This document shows positions 47,728 to 59,017 of a stretch of 64,000 bases of DNA, one piece after another (position 1 is the stretch's first letter; each line of letters opens with the position of its first letter). This DNA comes from Anoxybacteroides tepidamans (GTDB lineage: Bacteria > Bacillota > Bacilli > Bacillales > Anoxybacillaceae), in contig NZ_JACHEP010000017.1 in assembly GCF_014201465.1 (NCBI RefSeq), positions 1-64,000 of the forward strand, in the 5' to 3' direction. Made by a program: the position numbers and the translations under genes. Under the pieces are notes generated by a model. The model worked only from the letters and a program-made list of their open reading frames with translations, was not told the DNA's origin and searched no databases.

Positions 47728-48455
47728 GGTAAAGCGCTATTCTGTTCGTAAAATTGATGAATGGCGTTCGCAAAGCTGTACCGCTTTTCTGATAAGTGGT
47801 ATATGATCGCTAGCGGAATATCTTTCTCATTCGCCAATTCCTCGTATTTTCGACAATGAAGTGCCGAAGGATAATGAGTCAACCCAGACAGTTGCCATAT
47901 TTTGATCGGAACTTGCCATGACACGAACGATAGCGGCGGAAGAGCGTCTTTTACTTTCGTTTCGTCGATTTCGTACGCTACCGTTATTTCTTTGATCATT
48001 CGTTTGTAAAAAAACTTATTTTCTTTTTCGTACTCAAGCTGTGCTGACAAATCTAAACACGGACTTAGCATCGCGATCGCGCGAATTTGTGTACGCATCG
48101 TCTCTAATAACCGCAGTGCGACAAGCGCCCCCATTCCTTCCGCTAAAATATAAATACGATCGTTTAGTATTTCACTTTTTAATACGTAATAGATCAATTG
48201 TTTGGCCAATCGAACCGATTTCGGGCTTCCCCAATGCCGGCCGTATAAATGGGAGTAAAAAATCGTATACCCGTATGAGCCTAATTCTTCAAGTAACTGT
48301 TTTCTTCCTTGATGTTCCATCCAAAAGCTCACACTTTCTGCCACATAATGGTTCACATCACCAAGAAGAAGAATGGCAAATCCATTCGGTCGCTTCGGCA
48401 AGTGAATGACACACCATTGATTATCAAGTTGAAAAAAACGTTGTTGAACGGTCAT
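47724..48455 (-). CDS. Alpha/beta-hydrolase-like protein lacking nucleophile serine
   Basis: 243 aa. Overall alpha/beta-hydrolase layout (LLLGDVNHYVAES, IFYSHLYGRHWGSPKS, strand then elbow). The expected G-x-S-x-G elbow reads AEGMGALVAL, with Gly where Ser should be. A catalytic role is therefore doubtful; it may be a pseudoenzyme. Position corresponds loosely to yjaU (a hydrolase-like gene) of B. subtilis; orthology unproven. Confidence 0.65.
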   Translation of the reverse strand: MTVQQRFFQLDNQWCVIHLPKRPNGFAILLLGDVNHYVAESVSFWMEHQGRKQLLEELGSYGYTIFYSHLYGRHWGSPKSVRLAKQLIYYVLKSEILNDRIYILAEGMGALVALRLLETMRTQIRAIAMLSPCLDLSAQLEYEKENKFFYKRMIKEITVAYEIDETKVKDALPPLSFVSWQVPIKIWQLSGLTHYPSALHCRKYEELANEKDIPLAIIYHLSEKRYSFANAIHQFYEQNSALP

Positions 48456-48620
48456 ATGCCTCCCTCCACCTTAACTTTCCACCGTGCATAGTTGTACAGT
48501 AAAAGATATGCAAAAACAAAAAATTGGCAAGGGCATATACCTAAAAAGAAGGACATTTTCGATTTGAACAAATTGTGATAAGATAAAAAAGGAATTGTTA
48601 GAAAGATCGAGGTGAAAACA

Positions 48621-48803
48621 ATGAAATTTTTCTGGACGTTTTTTTGGACGTTTCTGTTAGCGCAAATGGCGACATATGTCATCGGCTCGATGCAAGGAAT
48701 TTCTTACCAATTTTCGACAGGAGCATTATTAGGAGTAGTGATGACCGTTTTTATCATCATCATCGCCAACTTGCTTCCAAATGAACCAGTAAAACATCAT
48801 TAA
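48621..48803 (+). CDS. yjzD: DUF2929 membrane protein YjzD
   Basis: 60 aa, two membrane helices (FFWTFFWTFLLAQMATYVIGSM, LGVVMTVFIIIIANLLP). Same length, topology and neighbourhood (near yjzC and argF) as B. subtilis YjzD. Start at MKFFWTF, GAGGTG 6 nt upstream. Function unknown. Confidence 0.82.
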   Translation: MKFFWTFFWTFLLAQMATYVIGSMQGISYQFSTGALLGVVMTVFIIIIANLLPNEPVKHH

Positions 48804-48807
48804 AGCA

Positions 48808-48848
48808 AAGAAAGGCCGTCCTCTTTAGGATAGCCTTTCTCTATTTTT
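48808..48848. terminator. Terminator of yjzD and clpB
   Basis: GAAAGGC-TCC/GGA-GCCTTTC imperfect hairpin between convergent genes, covering the clpB stop. Confidence 0.6.
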
Positions 48849-51431
48849 TACCACGATTTGTCCATTTTCGTAGTCGACAACAACAGTGCTATAATCTTTT
48901 ATATGGCCGGCAATGATTTCTTTTGCCAGCGGAGTTTCAATTTGCTTTTGTATAAATCGTTTTAACGGACGCGCCCCATACGCATGGTCAAAGCCGGATG
49001 TGGCAATATACTCTTTTGCCTGTTCAGACAACGTTAAGGAAATATGGCGATCGGCGAGCCGCTGTCCTAATTCTTTCACAAACTTCTCAACAATTCCTTT
49101 CACTTCTTTCATCGTTAACGGCTTAAATAATACGATGTCGTCAACGCGGTTTAAAAACTCCGGACGGAAATGCATCCGCAATTGCTGCATCACTTGTTCA
49201 CGTGTTTCTTCTTGAATGTTGCCGTCTTCTTTCACCCCTTCTAATAACGTATGCGAGCCGATATTCGATGTCATAATGATGACCGTATTTTTAAAATCAA
49301 CCGTTCGTCCTTGTGAATCGGTAATTCGGCCGTCATCAAGCACTTGCAATAAAATATTGAACACTTCCGGATGAGCCTTTTCAATCTCGTCAAGAAGAAT
49401 GACCGAATATGGCTTTCTTCGTACCGCTTCCGTCAATTGCCCACCTTCTTCATAGCCGACATATCCGGGAGGCGCGCCAATTAACCGCGATACGGCATAT
49501 TTTTCCATATACTCGGACATATCGATGCGAATCATTTGTTCTTCGCTGTCAAACAATGCTTGGGCAAGCGCTTTTGCCAACTCCGTTTTTCCGACACCAG
49601 TCGGCCCTAAAAAGATAAATGAACCGATCGGACGATTGGGATCTTTAATGCCGGCCCGCGCCCGCAATACTGCATCCGCCACAAGTTCAACGGCTTCGTT
49701 TTGCCCGATGACGCGCTCATGCAACAGATCGTGCAAGCGCAATAATTTCTCGCGTTCCCCTTCAACTAGCTTTGTTAACGGAATGCCGGTCCATCGCGAT
49801 ACGACTTCGGCAATTTCTTCTTCTGTCACTTCTTCCCGAAGGAGCCGTCCTTCTTTTCCTGTTTCGTTCATTTGCTGTTCAAGCTGCTTCAATTGTTTTT
49901 CAAGTTGTGGAATGCGGCCGTGGCGAAGCTCTGCCGCTTTGTTTAAATCGTATTCGTTTTCCGCTTCTTCTAATTCCCGTTTTGCTTTTTCGAGCGCTTC
50001 GCGAACGTTGCGCACTTGTTGAATCGCTTCTTTTTCTTGCTGCCATTTCGCTTTCATACTGTTTGCCTTTTCGCGCAAATCCGCCAATTCTTTTGTAAGA
50101 ATCGCTAGACGCTCTTTGCTTGCTTCATCCGTTTCTTTCCGCAGCGCCGCTTCTTCGATTTCAAGCTGCATCACGCGCCGCATCACTTCATCAAGTTCCG
50201 ATGGCATCGAATCCATTTCGGTGCGGATCATGGCGCATGCTTCATCGACAAGGTCGATCGCCTTATCGGGAAGAAAACGTTCGGAAATGTAGCGATCAGA
50301 TAGCGTCGCAGCCGCTACAAGAGCGCGATCATGAATGTTAACACCGTGGTGGATTTCGAATCTTTCTTTTAATCCGCGCAAAATGGAAATCGTATCTTCC
50401 ACGTCTGGCTCTTCGACCAATACTTGTTGGAAGCGGCGCTCTAACGCTGGGTCTTTTTCAATATATTGCCGATATTCATCAAGCGTGGTCGCACCGATGC
50501 AGCGTAGTTCCCCGCGGGCGAGCATCGGCTTTAACATATTTCCGGCATCGATAGCTCCTTCCGCTTTTCCAGCGCCAACGATCGTATGCAACTCATCAAT
50601 AAATAAAATGATATTTCCTTCGCTTTTTTTAATTTCGTTTAACACCGCTTTTAACCGTTCTTCAAATTCGCCGCGAAATTTCGCTCCAGCAATAAGAGAG
50701 CTCATATCCAACGCAAAAATCGTTTTGTCTTTCAGTCCTTCCGGAACGTCTTTGCGAACGATGCGTTGGGCAAGCCCTTCAACAATCGCGGTTTTTCCGA
50801 CACCTGGTTCGCCAATTAAGACCGGGTTGTTTTTTGTCTTGCGCGATAAAATGCGGATGACGCGACGAATTTCACTGTCACGACCGATGACAGGATCGAT
50901 TTTTCCGGCTTTCACTTCCGCCACTAAATCGCGACCGTATTTTTTTAACGCTTCATATGTAGCTTCCGGAGTTGGCGTTGTCACGCGCTGATTCCCCCTT
51001 ACTTCCCGCAATACGTTCAATAGCGCTGAACGATCGATTCGGTATTTTTGCAGCAATTGCCCAACATCGTGATGTTTTTCACTTGTGAATGCTAGCAATA
51101 AATGCTCGACCGATATATACTCGTCTTGCATTTGTTTTGCTTCTTGTTCGGCATTGGTGATGAGCCGCTGTAGACTGTAGGACATATACACTTTGTCCCC
51201 TGCCCCGATCACTTCCGGCTTTTTCTTTAACAGCGCTTGCACATCATGGCTAAAAGAACCCACATCGACATGGAGAAGTTGCAACATTCTTTTTGCTAAC
51301 CCGTCCTCTTGTTGAAGCAAGGCAAGTAGCAAATGTTCCATATCCAGTTCTTGATGATGCTGCTTCATGGCAATGGATTGAGCAGAAAGAAACGCCTCTT
51401 GTACTTTTTCTGTCATTTGATTCATATTCAT
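48825..51431 (-). CDS. clpB: Disaggregase chaperone ClpB
   Basis: 868 aa. N-domain repeats (1-145), first AAA module with [15 protein letters not shown] and [10 protein letters not shown], coiled-coil M domain (about 400-530), second AAA module with [15 protein letters not shown] and [10 protein letters not shown]. Solubilises aggregates with DnaK. B. subtilis lacks ClpB, whereas Geobacillus and Anoxybacillus have it. Start at [21 protein letters not shown] upstream. Regulated by CtsR through the box at 51447-51463. Confidence 0.96.
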   Translation of the reverse strand: MNMNQMTEKVQEAFLSAQSIAMKQHHQELDMEHLLLALLQQEDGLAKRMLQLLHVDVGSFSHDVQALLKKKPEVIGAGDKVYMSYSLQRLITNAEQEAKQMQDEYISVEHLLLAFTSEKHHDVGQLLQKYRIDRSALLNVLREVRGNQRVTTPTPEATYEALKKYGRDLVAEVKAGKIDPVIGRDSEIRRVIRILSRKTKNNPVLIGEPGVGKTAIVEGLAQRIVRKDVPEGLKDKTIFALDMSSLIAGAKFRGEFEERLKAVLNEIKKSEGNIILFIDELHTIVGAGKAEGAIDAGNMLKPMLARGELRCIGATTLDEYRQYIEKDPALERRFQQVLVEEPDVEDTISILRGLKERFEIHHGVNIHDRALVAAATLSDRYISERFLPDKAIDLVDEACAMIRTEMDSMPSELDEVMRRVMQLEIEEAALRKETDEASKERLAILTKELADLREKANSMKAKWQQEKEAIQQVRNVREALEKAKRELEEAENEYDLNKAAELRHGRIPQLEKQLKQLEQQMNETGKEGRLLREEVTEEEIAEVVSRWTGIPLTKLVEGEREKLLRLHDLLHERVIGQNEAVELVADAVLRARAGIKDPNRPIGSFIFLGPTGVGKTELAKALAQALFDSEEQMIRIDMSEYMEKYAVSRLIGAPPGYVGYEEGGQLTEAVRRKPYSVILLDEIEKAHPEVFNILLQVLDDGRITDSQGRTVDFKNTVIIMTSNIGSHTLLEGVKEDGNIQEETREQVMQQLRMHFRPEFLNRVDDIVLFKPLTMKEVKGIVEKFVKELGQRLADRHISLTLSEQAKEYIATSGFDHAYGARPLKRFIQKQIETPLAKEIIAGHIKDYSTVVVDYENGQIVVKNRERLS

Positions 51432-51446
51432 TGTCTTCACCACCTT

Positions 51447-51500
51447 TTTGACTTTTTTTGACCTTTATTTTTATTATAGCACGTTCTGTTTGCAAATCAA
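51447..51500 (-). promoter_or_regulatory. Sigma-A promoter with CtsR operator, clpB
   Basis: Minus strand TTGATT (51500-51495), 16 nt, TATAAT (51478-51473), then GGTCAAA-aaa-AGTCAAA (51463-51447), an exact CtsR heptad repeat, between start point and RBS. Confidence 0.9.
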
Positions 51501-51501
51501 A

Positions 51502-51526
51502 AGCCATCCTCCAAATGAGAATGGCT
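51502..51526 (-). terminator. Terminator of yjzC
   Basis: AGCCAT-CTC/GAG-ATGGCT hairpin, minus-strand TTTTG. Confidence 0.6.
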
Positions 51527-51563
51527 GTTTCAGATGAGGAAAGCGGGTCGCCCCGCTGTTCTG

Positions 51564-51743
51564 TTAAGGTTTTCTCATATACGTCCAATGGCGGTTATGG
51601 TTCGATGTTTCCGGAAATGTGTCTCCGGCTTTCAGTTTAAGCTTTTTCGGATGTTTGACATTGTCACCTGTTTCGCCAATTTCGATATAGACGCCGTTGT
51701 TAGGCGCTTTATCGCCCGGTTTGAAATGACGCGGTTGACCCAT
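51564..51743 (-). CDS. yjzC: YjzC-like small protein
   Basis: 59 aa: MGQPRHFKPGDKAPNNGVYI, EIGETGDN, and ending HNRHWTYMRKP, a conserved Bacillaceae small protein (YjzC family) of unknown function, predicted mostly beta and turn. RBS GGGGGAA upstream. Located between clpB and the arginine operon; in B. subtilis it is also next to argF. Confidence 0.85.
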   Translation of the reverse strand: MGQPRHFKPGDKAPNNGVYIEIGETGDNVKHPKKLKLKAGDTFPETSNHNRHWTYMRKP

Positions 51744-51815
51744 TTGTATTCCCCCTTTGAAAAAGGTACATCATTATCATAACCGTTCAACCCCCCGTTC
51801 ATAACTACACAAATG

Positions 51816-51846
51816 ATAAAAAACACCGGCATACAATCCGGTGCTT
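51816..51846 (-). terminator. Terminator of arginine operon
   Basis: CACCGG/CCGGTG stem, 8-nt loop, minus-strand T6; 5 bp after argF. Confidence 0.85.
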
Positions 51847-51850
51847 TCGC

Positions 51851-52795
51851 TCAAGATAATAACGACACTAAAATCGCTTTTTGGACGTGAAGCCGATTTC
51901 CGGCTTGCTGGAAAACATAAGAATGGTCGCTGTCAATGACGTCGGCGGTTACTTCTTCGCCGCGATGAGCCGGCAAACAATGAAGGAACATATAATCCTC
52001 TTTCGCATATTGTGCTAATTGGCCGTTGACTTGAAACGGTTGGAATACCGCTAACCGTTGTTTGCTTTCTTGCTCTTGTCCCATGCTCGTCCATACATCG
52101 GTGTAGATCACATCAGCATCTTGCACGGCTTCTTCTGGCGAGTGCGTCACTGTAATGGTGGCTCCTGTTTGTTCCGCCACTTTCAATGCCTCGTTCACAT
52201 ATTGCTCTTTCGGCTCATATCCGACCGGGCATGCCACTGTACAATCCATTCCGACTTTTGCGGCGGCAATCATTAATGCATGAGCGACATTGTTTCCATC
52301 CCCAACATATACAAGTTTAATTCCTTTCAATTTCTTTTTCACTTCATAAATCGTTAATAAATCTGCCAGCGCTTGGCACGGATGGTCATCGTCGGTCAAG
52401 CCGTTAATGACCGGTATCGTCGCATAATGGGCGAGCTCTTCAATTTTGCTATGTGCGAACGTCCGAATCATAATCGCATCGACATATTGCGATAATACTC
52501 TTGCTGTATCGGCAATCGTTTCACCGCGTCCGATCTGTAAATCGTTGCTATTAAGATAAAGCGCATGCCCACCTAATTGCGTCATCCCAACTTCAAACGA
52601 AACTCTTGTGCGAGTGGACGGCTTTTCAAAAATCATCGCTAACGTTTTTCCAGCTAGCGGTGTATACATTTCTCCCGCTTGCTGCTTTTGCTTTAATTCG
52701 ACGGCTAACGCCAATAAATCATGAATTTGCTCGGAAGAAAAATCGATTAACGTTAATAAATCTTTTCCTTTTAATGAAGGCATCGTTGTATTCAT
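51851..52795 (-). CDS. argF: Ornithine carbamoyltransferase
   Basis: 314 aa. Makes citrulline from ornithine and carbamoyl phosphate. Carbamoyl-phosphate motif [12 protein letters not shown] and ornithine motif [13 protein letters not shown]. Start [10 protein letters not shown] overlaps the carB stop (ATGA). Last gene of the arginine operon. Confidence 0.97.
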   Translation of the reverse strand: MNTTMPSLKGKDLLTLIDFSSEQIHDLLALAVELKQKQQAGEMYTPLAGKTLAMIFEKPSTRTRVSFEVGMTQLGGHALYLNSNDLQIGRGETIADTARVLSQYVDAIMIRTFAHSKIEELAHYATIPVINGLTDDDHPCQALADLLTIYEVKKKLKGIKLVYVGDGNNVAHALMIAAAKVGMDCTVACPVGYEPKEQYVNEALKVAEQTGATITVTHSPEEAVQDADVIYTDVWTSMGQEQESKQRLAVFQPFQVNGQLAQYAKEDYMFLHCLPAHRGEEVTADVIDSDHSYVFQQAGNRLHVQKAILVSLLS

Positions 52796-55700
52796 CCCAT
52801 CACCACTTTCTCTGTTTGTTTCTTTTGTTTCAGCCACTCTTGAATTGAGAGAACGGAAAAGTCGCCTGCTTCAAGCGCATATAAAAATAGCTCACACGTT
52901 TCGATTTCGGTAAACGTCAACAGCTGTTGGGACAACGCAAGCATTCGTTGTTGGGCACTTTTCGGATCTTTTTTTAAATTAAAAAACGCTAACGCCTCTT
53001 TTCGCTTTACCCATTCAGTAAGCGGTACACCTTGGACAACGGTCACTTGTTTTTCTCTCATTCGCTCAAGCAGCGGTTTAATAGCATCGTTTTCCGTATC
53101 GACATAAATTTCAAAAGCCCCCGTTTTTTTAGACAAATACGAATGGAATGTTTTTGCTGCCGCCTCTTTGATCGTCTTGGCAATGCTAATTCCTTCTCCT
53201 GTCGATTTCATTTCCGGCCCGACAAGAGGATCGACTCCCGGTAATTTATGCATCGAAAACACAGGATATTTTAAAACAACATATGGCATATCGCCTGATT
53301 GGTGCTGCGTTTGATCTACTACGTCATTTAAGCATTTCCCAAGCAATAATTTTGTCGCAATTTGCGCCAGCGGAATTCCTGTTGTTTTGCTGACGATCGG
53401 CACCGTTCGACTTGCGCGCGGATTCACTTCTAATACGTATACTTGCCCGTTCGCAATGACGTATTGAATGTTCATCATTCCTTTAAATTGCAGCTTTTGA
53501 ACAATTTTTTCAGCGAATGTCTTCATTTGTTCCTTTTCTTCCTCTGTCAATGTCTGCGCTGGCAAGAACGCGTAACTATCTCCGGAATGGACGCCTGCTT
53601 TCTCAACGTGTTCGATGATCGTCGGAAGCAAAATCGATGTTCCGTCTGCCGCAACATCCACTTCCGCTTCTTTTCCGTTTAGATACGCATCGATGAGCAC
53701 TGGATATGTGAATGTAAATGGCTGTTGCAATAAATGTTGCAACTGCTGTTCATCATTCACGATAAACATTCCTTTTCCGCCGATTACGTACGAAGGGCGA
53801 AGCAACACTGGATAACCGATCGTTTTCGCTTTGGCTATCAACTCCTGCTCATCGTTTGCCATCACCCCTGGCACGTGCGGAATATCCAATTCCTCCAATA
53901 ATTGATAAAAACGGTCGCGATCCTCGAGCTGATCAATGACATCATGGGAAACACCGAGAATTGTGACATTCGCTTCTTCCAATCCTTTGACAAGATTAAT
54001 CGCCGTCTGTCCGCCAAATTGAACGACCACTTTTTCGATTTGCTCCGCTTCAATGACATTTAACACTTCTTCTAGCGTCAACGGTTCAAAATAAAGGCGG
54101 TCCGCCACGGCAAAATCAGTGCTTACTGTTTCCGGATTGTTGTTAATTAGTACCGTTTCGTACCCTTCTTCTTGCAATGCATAGACGCTATGAACCGAGC
54201 TGTAATCAAATTCAATCCCTTGCCCAATTCGAATCGGTCCGGCTCCGATAATTAACACTTTTTCTTTTTCGCTCGCTTTGCGCTCATCTTCTCCAAAATA
54301 AGTAGAATAGTAATAATCGGTTTCGGAATGAAATTCTGCTGCACACGTATCGACCATTTTATAAGACGGAATAATGCCAAGCTGTTTCCGTTTGTCCCGT
54401 ACTTCCCATTCACTGACGTTCCATACATCTGCTAAAAAAGCATCGGAAAACCCTTTTTCTTTTAACAAACGCAATGTCATTTCATCGACATCGAAGAAAT
54501 TCGTTTCTTTTGCTTTTCGCTCAAGTAAAATGAGTTGGTAAAAGCTGTTTAAAAAGAAACGATCGATTTTCGTTAATTCATAAACCATGTCGATTGCTTC
54601 TCCACGGCGAAACAGCTCTAAAATCGCAAAAAAGCGACGGTCATCTTTATAAATTAGCAGCTCTTTTAGTTCATCATTCGTCTTTTCCGACAATTCTGGT
54701 AAAAACAAGCCGTTGTTCGCTCCCTCTAACGAATGAACCGCTTTTTGAAACGCGCGTTCCATATTGCGGTCGATCGCCATCACTTCGCCGGTTGCTTTCA
54801 TTTGCGTGCCAAGCTGGCGATCTCCGTTCGGAAATTTATCAAACGGCAAGCGCGGAAACTTGACGACGACGTAGTCAAGAGCCGGTTCGAAGCTTGCATA
54901 CGTATTCTTAGTGACCGGGTTTAATAGTTCTGCCAGTGTATAGCCGACCGCTAATTTGGCAGCGATGCGTGCGATCGGATAGCCTGTCGCTTTGGATGCT
55001 AGCGCCGACGAGCGGCTGACGCGCGGGTTCACCTCAATTAAGTAATAGTTTTTGCTGAACGGATCGAGCGCAAACTGAATATTGCACCCGCCGATAATGC
55101 CGAGGGCGGAAATGATTTTCACCGCTGCCGAACGCAGCATATGATATTCTTCGTCCGTTAACGTTTGCGAAGGTGCAACGACGATGGAATCTCCGGTATG
55201 CACGCCGACAGGATCAACATTTTCCATATTGCAAACGGTAATGCACGTATCGGTATGGTCGCGCATTACTTCGTATTCAATTTCCTTATAGCCGGCGACG
55301 CTCCGTTCGATTAAGCATTGTGTAATCGGACTTTCCGCTAGCCCTTTTTCCACAAGTGCGACAAACTGTTCCATCGTTTCAGCAATGCCACCGCCGCTTC
55401 CTCCTAACGTATAAGCGGGACGGATAATGATCGGAAAACCAATTTTTTCAGCAAACGCAATCGCATCGTCGATGTTTGTAATAATTTCGCTCTCAGGTAC
55501 CGGTTCATTTAACTCGTACATAAGGGCGCGAAACGCTTCGCGATCTTCTCCTTTTTTAATCGCTTCAATTGGTGTTCCGAGCAATTTCACCCCGTATTTT
55601 TCTAAAATCCCAGCTTCATGAAGCTGAAAGGCCAAGTTTAATCCGGTCTGTCCGCCAAATGTCGCCAACAAGCCATCGGGTCGTTCTTTTGCAATAATTT

Positions 55701-55926
55701 TTTCAATGCTGTCGACCGTCAGCGGCTCAAAATACACGACATCTGCATGAACGTCATCTGTCATAATCGTGGCCGGATTGTTATTGACTAAAATGACGCG
55801 ATATCCTTCTTCTTTTAAAGCGATGCACGCTTGAGTGCCGGAATAATCAAACTCGGCCGCCTGACCGATGACAATCGGACCGGAGCCGATGATTAAAATC
55901 GAATGAAGCGCTGGATCTTTAGGCAT
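52792..55926 (-). CDS. carB: Carbamoyl-phosphate synthase large subunit (arginine)
   Basis: 1044 aa. Two homologous ATP-grasp halves (residues about 1-400 and 540-930), oligomerisation region between, short allosteric C-terminus. Each half opens with the ATP/biotin-like motif ([41 protein letters not shown]). Location in the arg operon and 1044-aa length identify the arginine-specific enzyme. Overlaps carA by 8 bp. Confidence 0.96.
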   Translation of the reverse strand: MPKDPALHSILIIGSGPIVIGQAAEFDYSGTQACIALKEEGYRVILVNNNPATIMTDDVHADVVYFEPLTVDSIEKIIAKERPDGLLATFGGQTGLNLAFQLHEAGILEKYGVKLLGTPIEAIKKGEDREAFRALMYELNEPVPESEIITNIDDAIAFAEKIGFPIIIRPAYTLGGSGGGIAETMEQFVALVEKGLAESPITQCLIERSVAGYKEIEYEVMRDHTDTCITVCNMENVDPVGVHTGDSIVVAPSQTLTDEEYHMLRSAAVKIISALGIIGGCNIQFALDPFSKNYYLIEVNPRVSRSSALASKATGYPIARIAAKLAVGYTLAELLNPVTKNTYASFEPALDYVVVKFPRLPFDKFPNGDRQLGTQMKATGEVMAIDRNMERAFQKAVHSLEGANNGLFLPELSEKTNDELKELLIYKDDRRFFAILELFRRGEAIDMVYELTKIDRFFLNSFYQLILLERKAKETNFFDVDEMTLRLLKEKGFSDAFLADVWNVSEWEVRDKRKQLGIIPSYKMVDTCAAEFHSETDYYYSTYFGEDERKASEKEKVLIIGAGPIRIGQGIEFDYSSVHSVYALQEEGYETVLINNNPETVSTDFAVADRLYFEPLTLEEVLNVIEAEQIEKVVVQFGGQTAINLVKGLEEANVTILGVSHDVIDQLEDRDRFYQLLEELDIPHVPGVMANDEQELIAKAKTIGYPVLLRPSYVIGGKGMFIVNDEQQLQHLLQQPFTFTYPVLIDAYLNGKEAEVDVAADGTSILLPTIIEHVEKAGVHSGDSYAFLPAQTLTEEEKEQMKTFAEKIVQKLQFKGMMNIQYVIANGQVYVLEVNPRASRTVPIVSKTTGIPLAQIATKLLLGKCLNDVVDQTQHQSGDMPYVVLKYPVFSMHKLPGVDPLVGPEMKSTGEGISIAKTIKEAAAKTFHSYLSKKTGAFEIYVDTENDAIKPLLERMREKQVTVVQGVPLTEWVKRKEALAFFNLKKDPKSAQQRMLALSQQLLTFTEIETCELFLYALEAGDFSVLSIQEWLKQKKQTEKVVMG

Positions 55927-56989
55927 ATACTTTCTCCCCTTTATTTACCGTCTGCAAAAATTCATCGAAGATTTGATTCGTATCGCTAGGTCCCGGATGC
56001 GCCTCCGGATGATATTGCACAGATAAAATCGGCTTATGGCGATGAACCATTCCTTCCACCGATCCGTCATTTACGTTCGTAAAGCGAATAACAAACGGCG
56101 TATTCGCTAAGCTTTCTTGATTGACGACATAGCTATGGTTTTGCGATGTCATAAACACTTTCTTTTTGAGTGCATCATAAACAGGTTGATTCGCACCGCG
56201 ATGGCCAAAGCGAAGTTTTTCTGTATTCGCCCCGTATGAAAGCGCCACAAGCTGATGCCCTAAACAAATGGCAAGCGTCGGATAACAGTCGATCACCGCC
56301 CGAATCGTCGGCAAATGTTCCGATAGTTGCTTCGGATCGCCCGGTCCGTTCGATAAAACGATGCCGTCCGGCTGGAGCGCTTCAATCGTCGCAAGCGGCG
56401 TGTGATAAGGCACGACCGTTACTTTGCAACCGCGATCAAGAAGCGATTGCAAAATTGATTTTTTATAGCCAAAGTCGATTAGCACAACGTGAGGTTCACC
56501 GCTTCCATATGTTTCAATGTTTTTCGTTGATACATCACGAACCGGAAATTCACTTTCGCCTAACAACTCTAGATCGCATTCCTCTGCGAGCGTAAGCGTG
56601 GCAGGCATCGTTCCTTGAGTGCGAATTTCTTTTACTAGCGCGCGCGTATCTACATGCGTAAGCAATGGAATGTTCCATTGCTGCAAATATTGCTGCAAGC
56701 TATATTTCGCTTCATAATGGTATCCTTGCGCGCTTGCTTCATAGACGACAACTGCTTGAACGTGCGGACGTTTGCTTTCAAAATCCTCCTCATTAATGCC
56801 GTAATTCCCGATTAACGGGTATGTGAACACGATAATTTGGTTTTTATAAGAAGGATCGGTCAATACTTCTTGATAGCCGGTCATGCCGGTAAAAAAGACG
56901 ACTTCCCCGTTCACCTCGCCGTTTGGAAGAGGAGAAGCGAGCTGTCCCGTAAATGTTTTTCCGTTTGCTAAATGCAAATACGCCTTCAT
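55919..56989 (-). CDS. carA: Carbamoyl-phosphate synthase small subunit (arginine)
   Basis: 356 aa. N-terminal CPSase_sm_chain domain and C-terminal class I glutamine amidotransferase with catalytic Cys in LAICLGHQL and His-x-Glu in SVQYHPEAHPG. Start MKAYLHLANG with GAGGTGG upstream. Coupled to carB. Confidence 0.96.
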   Translation of the reverse strand: MKAYLHLANGKTFTGQLASPLPNGEVNGEVVFFTGMTGYQEVLTDPSYKNQIIVFTYPLIGNYGINEEDFESKRPHVQAVVVYEASAQGYHYEAKYSLQQYLQQWNIPLLTHVDTRALVKEIRTQGTMPATLTLAEECDLELLGESEFPVRDVSTKNIETYGSGEPHVVLIDFGYKKSILQSLLDRGCKVTVVPYHTPLATIEALQPDGIVLSNGPGDPKQLSEHLPTIRAVIDCYPTLAICLGHQLVALSYGANTEKLRFGHRGANQPVYDALKKKVFMTSQNHSYVVNQESLANTPFVIRFTNVNDGSVEGMVHRHKPILSVQYHPEAHPGPSDTNQIFDEFLQTVNKGEKVYA

Positions 56990-57061
56990 CCCTGCCACCT
57001 CATGATTGAATTTTTATTTGCACTATAGAATTTTTATACAATCATTTCAATAAAGATACAG

Positions 57062-58225
57062 CTATCTTTCACTAGCTGCAACGTATCCGCTCATGATCGT
57101 TTGTTTAATTACCGCCACAGCCATATCGAGCTCTTCTTTCGTGACAATGAGCGGCGGCAGCAATCGAATAACACTCGGTCCAGCGGTTAGCACGAGAAGC
57201 CCATTCTCATGGATCGCAGGAATCAACGGTGTTATATCTTCATGACATTCAATGCCGACAAGCAATCCAAGACCGCGCACCTCTTTGACTAGCTCGATTC
57301 CATTTAGTGCCTCCTGAAGCTGCTGTAAAAAGTATGTTCCTTTTTCTTGCACTTCTTGTAAAAATTCTGGTTGAAAAATGACTTCTAACGTTGCTTTCGC
57401 TGCTGCCATTGCCAACGGGTTTCCGCCAAATGTCGAGCCGTGTACTCCCGCTGTAAACGAATCCCGCAAAAATGCTTTTCCGATCATCGCTCCGACCGGA
57501 AATCCGCTACCTAATCCTTTGGCGGTTGTGATAATGTCCGGTTCAATCTCAAAATGTTGGTAAGCAAACGCTTTTCCTGTTCGTCCGATTCCTGTTTGCA
57601 CCTCATCGACAATCAACAAGGCACCGTATTGTTTGCAAAATTGAGCGACTTTCTGCAAAAAGACATCGTTTGCTTTTCTTATTCCACCTTCACCTTGAAC
57701 GATCTCCAGCATGATTGCCGCAACTTGTTCATTCATTTCGCTTTCTAGCGCCTCGATATCGTTAAACGGAAGGTGAACAAACTCCGGCAAAAGCGGTCCA
57801 AACCCTTTATAAATTTTCTCCTGCCCCGTGGCGGACATCGTCGCAAACGTGCGACCGTGGAACGATTGTTGAAACGTGATGATTTTATGGCGTCCTGTAT
57901 GTTTCCGCGCTAATTTTAATGCCGCTTCGTTCGCTTCCGCACCGCTATTGCAGAAAAAAACGTAATCACCACAGCTATGGGCAACGAGAAGCTGTGCCAC
58001 TTCTTCTTGCAAATCGTTCGTAAATAGATTCGATACGTGCCAAACGCGATTCAATTGTGCTTCCAACGCCGCCTGAACTGACGCAGGCCGATGGCCAAGG
58101 TTGCAAACGGCAATGCCGGAAACGAAATCTAAATATTGTTTGCCGTCTTTCGCGATGACTTTTGCACCCTCCGCTGATTCAATGCTAATATTCCAACGGT
58201 TATACGTAGGAAATAACGCTCCCAT
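57062..58225 (-). CDS. argD: Acetylornithine aminotransferase
   Basis: 387 aa, class III PLP aminotransferase: [13 protein letters not shown] and PLP lysine in [17 protein letters not shown]. Transfers the amino group to N-acetylglutamate semialdehyde. ATG shares one base with the argB stop (TAATG). Confidence 0.96.
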   Translation of the reverse strand: MGALFPTYNRWNISIESAEGAKVIAKDGKQYLDFVSGIAVCNLGHRPASVQAALEAQLNRVWHVSNLFTNDLQEEVAQLLVAHSCGDYVFFCNSGAEANEAALKLARKHTGRHKIITFQQSFHGRTFATMSATGQEKIYKGFGPLLPEFVHLPFNDIEALESEMNEQVAAIMLEIVQGEGGIRKANDVFLQKVAQFCKQYGALLIVDEVQTGIGRTGKAFAYQHFEIEPDIITTAKGLGSGFPVGAMIGKAFLRDSFTAGVHGSTFGGNPLAMAAAKATLEVIFQPEFLQEVQEKGTYFLQQLQEALNGIELVKEVRGLGLLVGIECHEDITPLIPAIHENGLLVLTAGPSVIRLLPPLIVTKEELDMAVAVIKQTIMSGYVAASER

Positions 58226-58998
58226 TAGTAGACCCCCACTTCTTTGCGAATGCTCGTTCCATATAATTGACCGTTTGCATAAAACGGTGTTTTTCCGCTG
58301 ACAATCATTACTTCATCCAATTCTTCCGACAAGGCAGCCGCTGCCGCTTTCACTTTTGGAATCATGCCGCCTGTAATAATCCCCTTCTCTATCATTTGTT
58401 CAATCGCTTCCACTGTCGCATGCTCAACGACCGAGCCGTTTTGCAAAATGCCCGGAACATCTGTAACAAACAGCAATTGCGCTGCCTTGACCGCTTTCGC
58501 AACCGCGCCTGCTGCCGTATCCGCGTTAATGTTATATTTTTGCCCATTTTCATCCGTTCCGATCGGGGAAATGACCGGAATATAGCGGGAACGAAGAAGC
58601 GCCTTTAAAAAGTTGCTATTTACTTTTACTACTTCTCCGACATATCCGAGCTTTGTTAAATCAATCGGCGCTGCCTCTAACAAGTGTGCATCCACACCGG
58701 AAACACCAACAGCCGGCATTCCGTACTGCTGTAATAACCCAACCAGCTGCTTATTCACTTTTCCAGCTAAAATCATTTCTGCGACTTCCAATACTTCTTT
58801 CGTCGTTTTCCGCAATCCGTTCACAAATTCGCTTGAAACGTTGAGCCGCTTCAACATCTGTCCGATTTCCGGGCCGCCTCCGTGAACGATGACCACGTTT
58901 TTGCCTTGTGCATACATCGCTTGCAAGCTTTCAAAAAATGATGGCGATAACTCGCTTAAGACGCTTCCCCCACATTTAATGACAATCGTGTCCTCCAC
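58225..58998 (-). CDS. argB: Acetylglutamate kinase
   Basis: 257 aa, amino-acid kinase fold: VIKCGGSVL at the N-terminus, [38 protein letters not shown] start ([12 protein letters not shown]) with GGGGAA upstream; length as B. subtilis (258). An upstream in-frame start would overlap argJ by 38 bp and is less likely. Confidence 0.94.
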   Translation of the reverse strand: MEDTIVIKCGGSVLSELSPSFFESLQAMYAQGKNVVIVHGGGPEIGQMLKRLNVSSEFVNGLRKTTKEVLEVAEMILAGKVNKQLVGLLQQYGMPAVGVSGVDAHLLEAAPIDLTKLGYVGEVVKVNSNFLKALLRSRYIPVISPIGTDENGQKYNINADTAAGAVAKAVKAAQLLFVTDVPGILQNGSVVEHATVEAIEQMIEKGIITGGMIPKVKAAAAALSEELDEVMIVSGKTPFYANGQLYGTSIRKEVGVY

Positions 58999-59017
58999 TT
59001 CGCTCTTCCCCCTATCA

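Noticed and set aside
50335-50991. 218-codon open frame on the + strand
   Set aside because: Lies wholly antisense to clpB and reflects its codon bias; Ser/Phe/Arg-rich composition typical of shadows.
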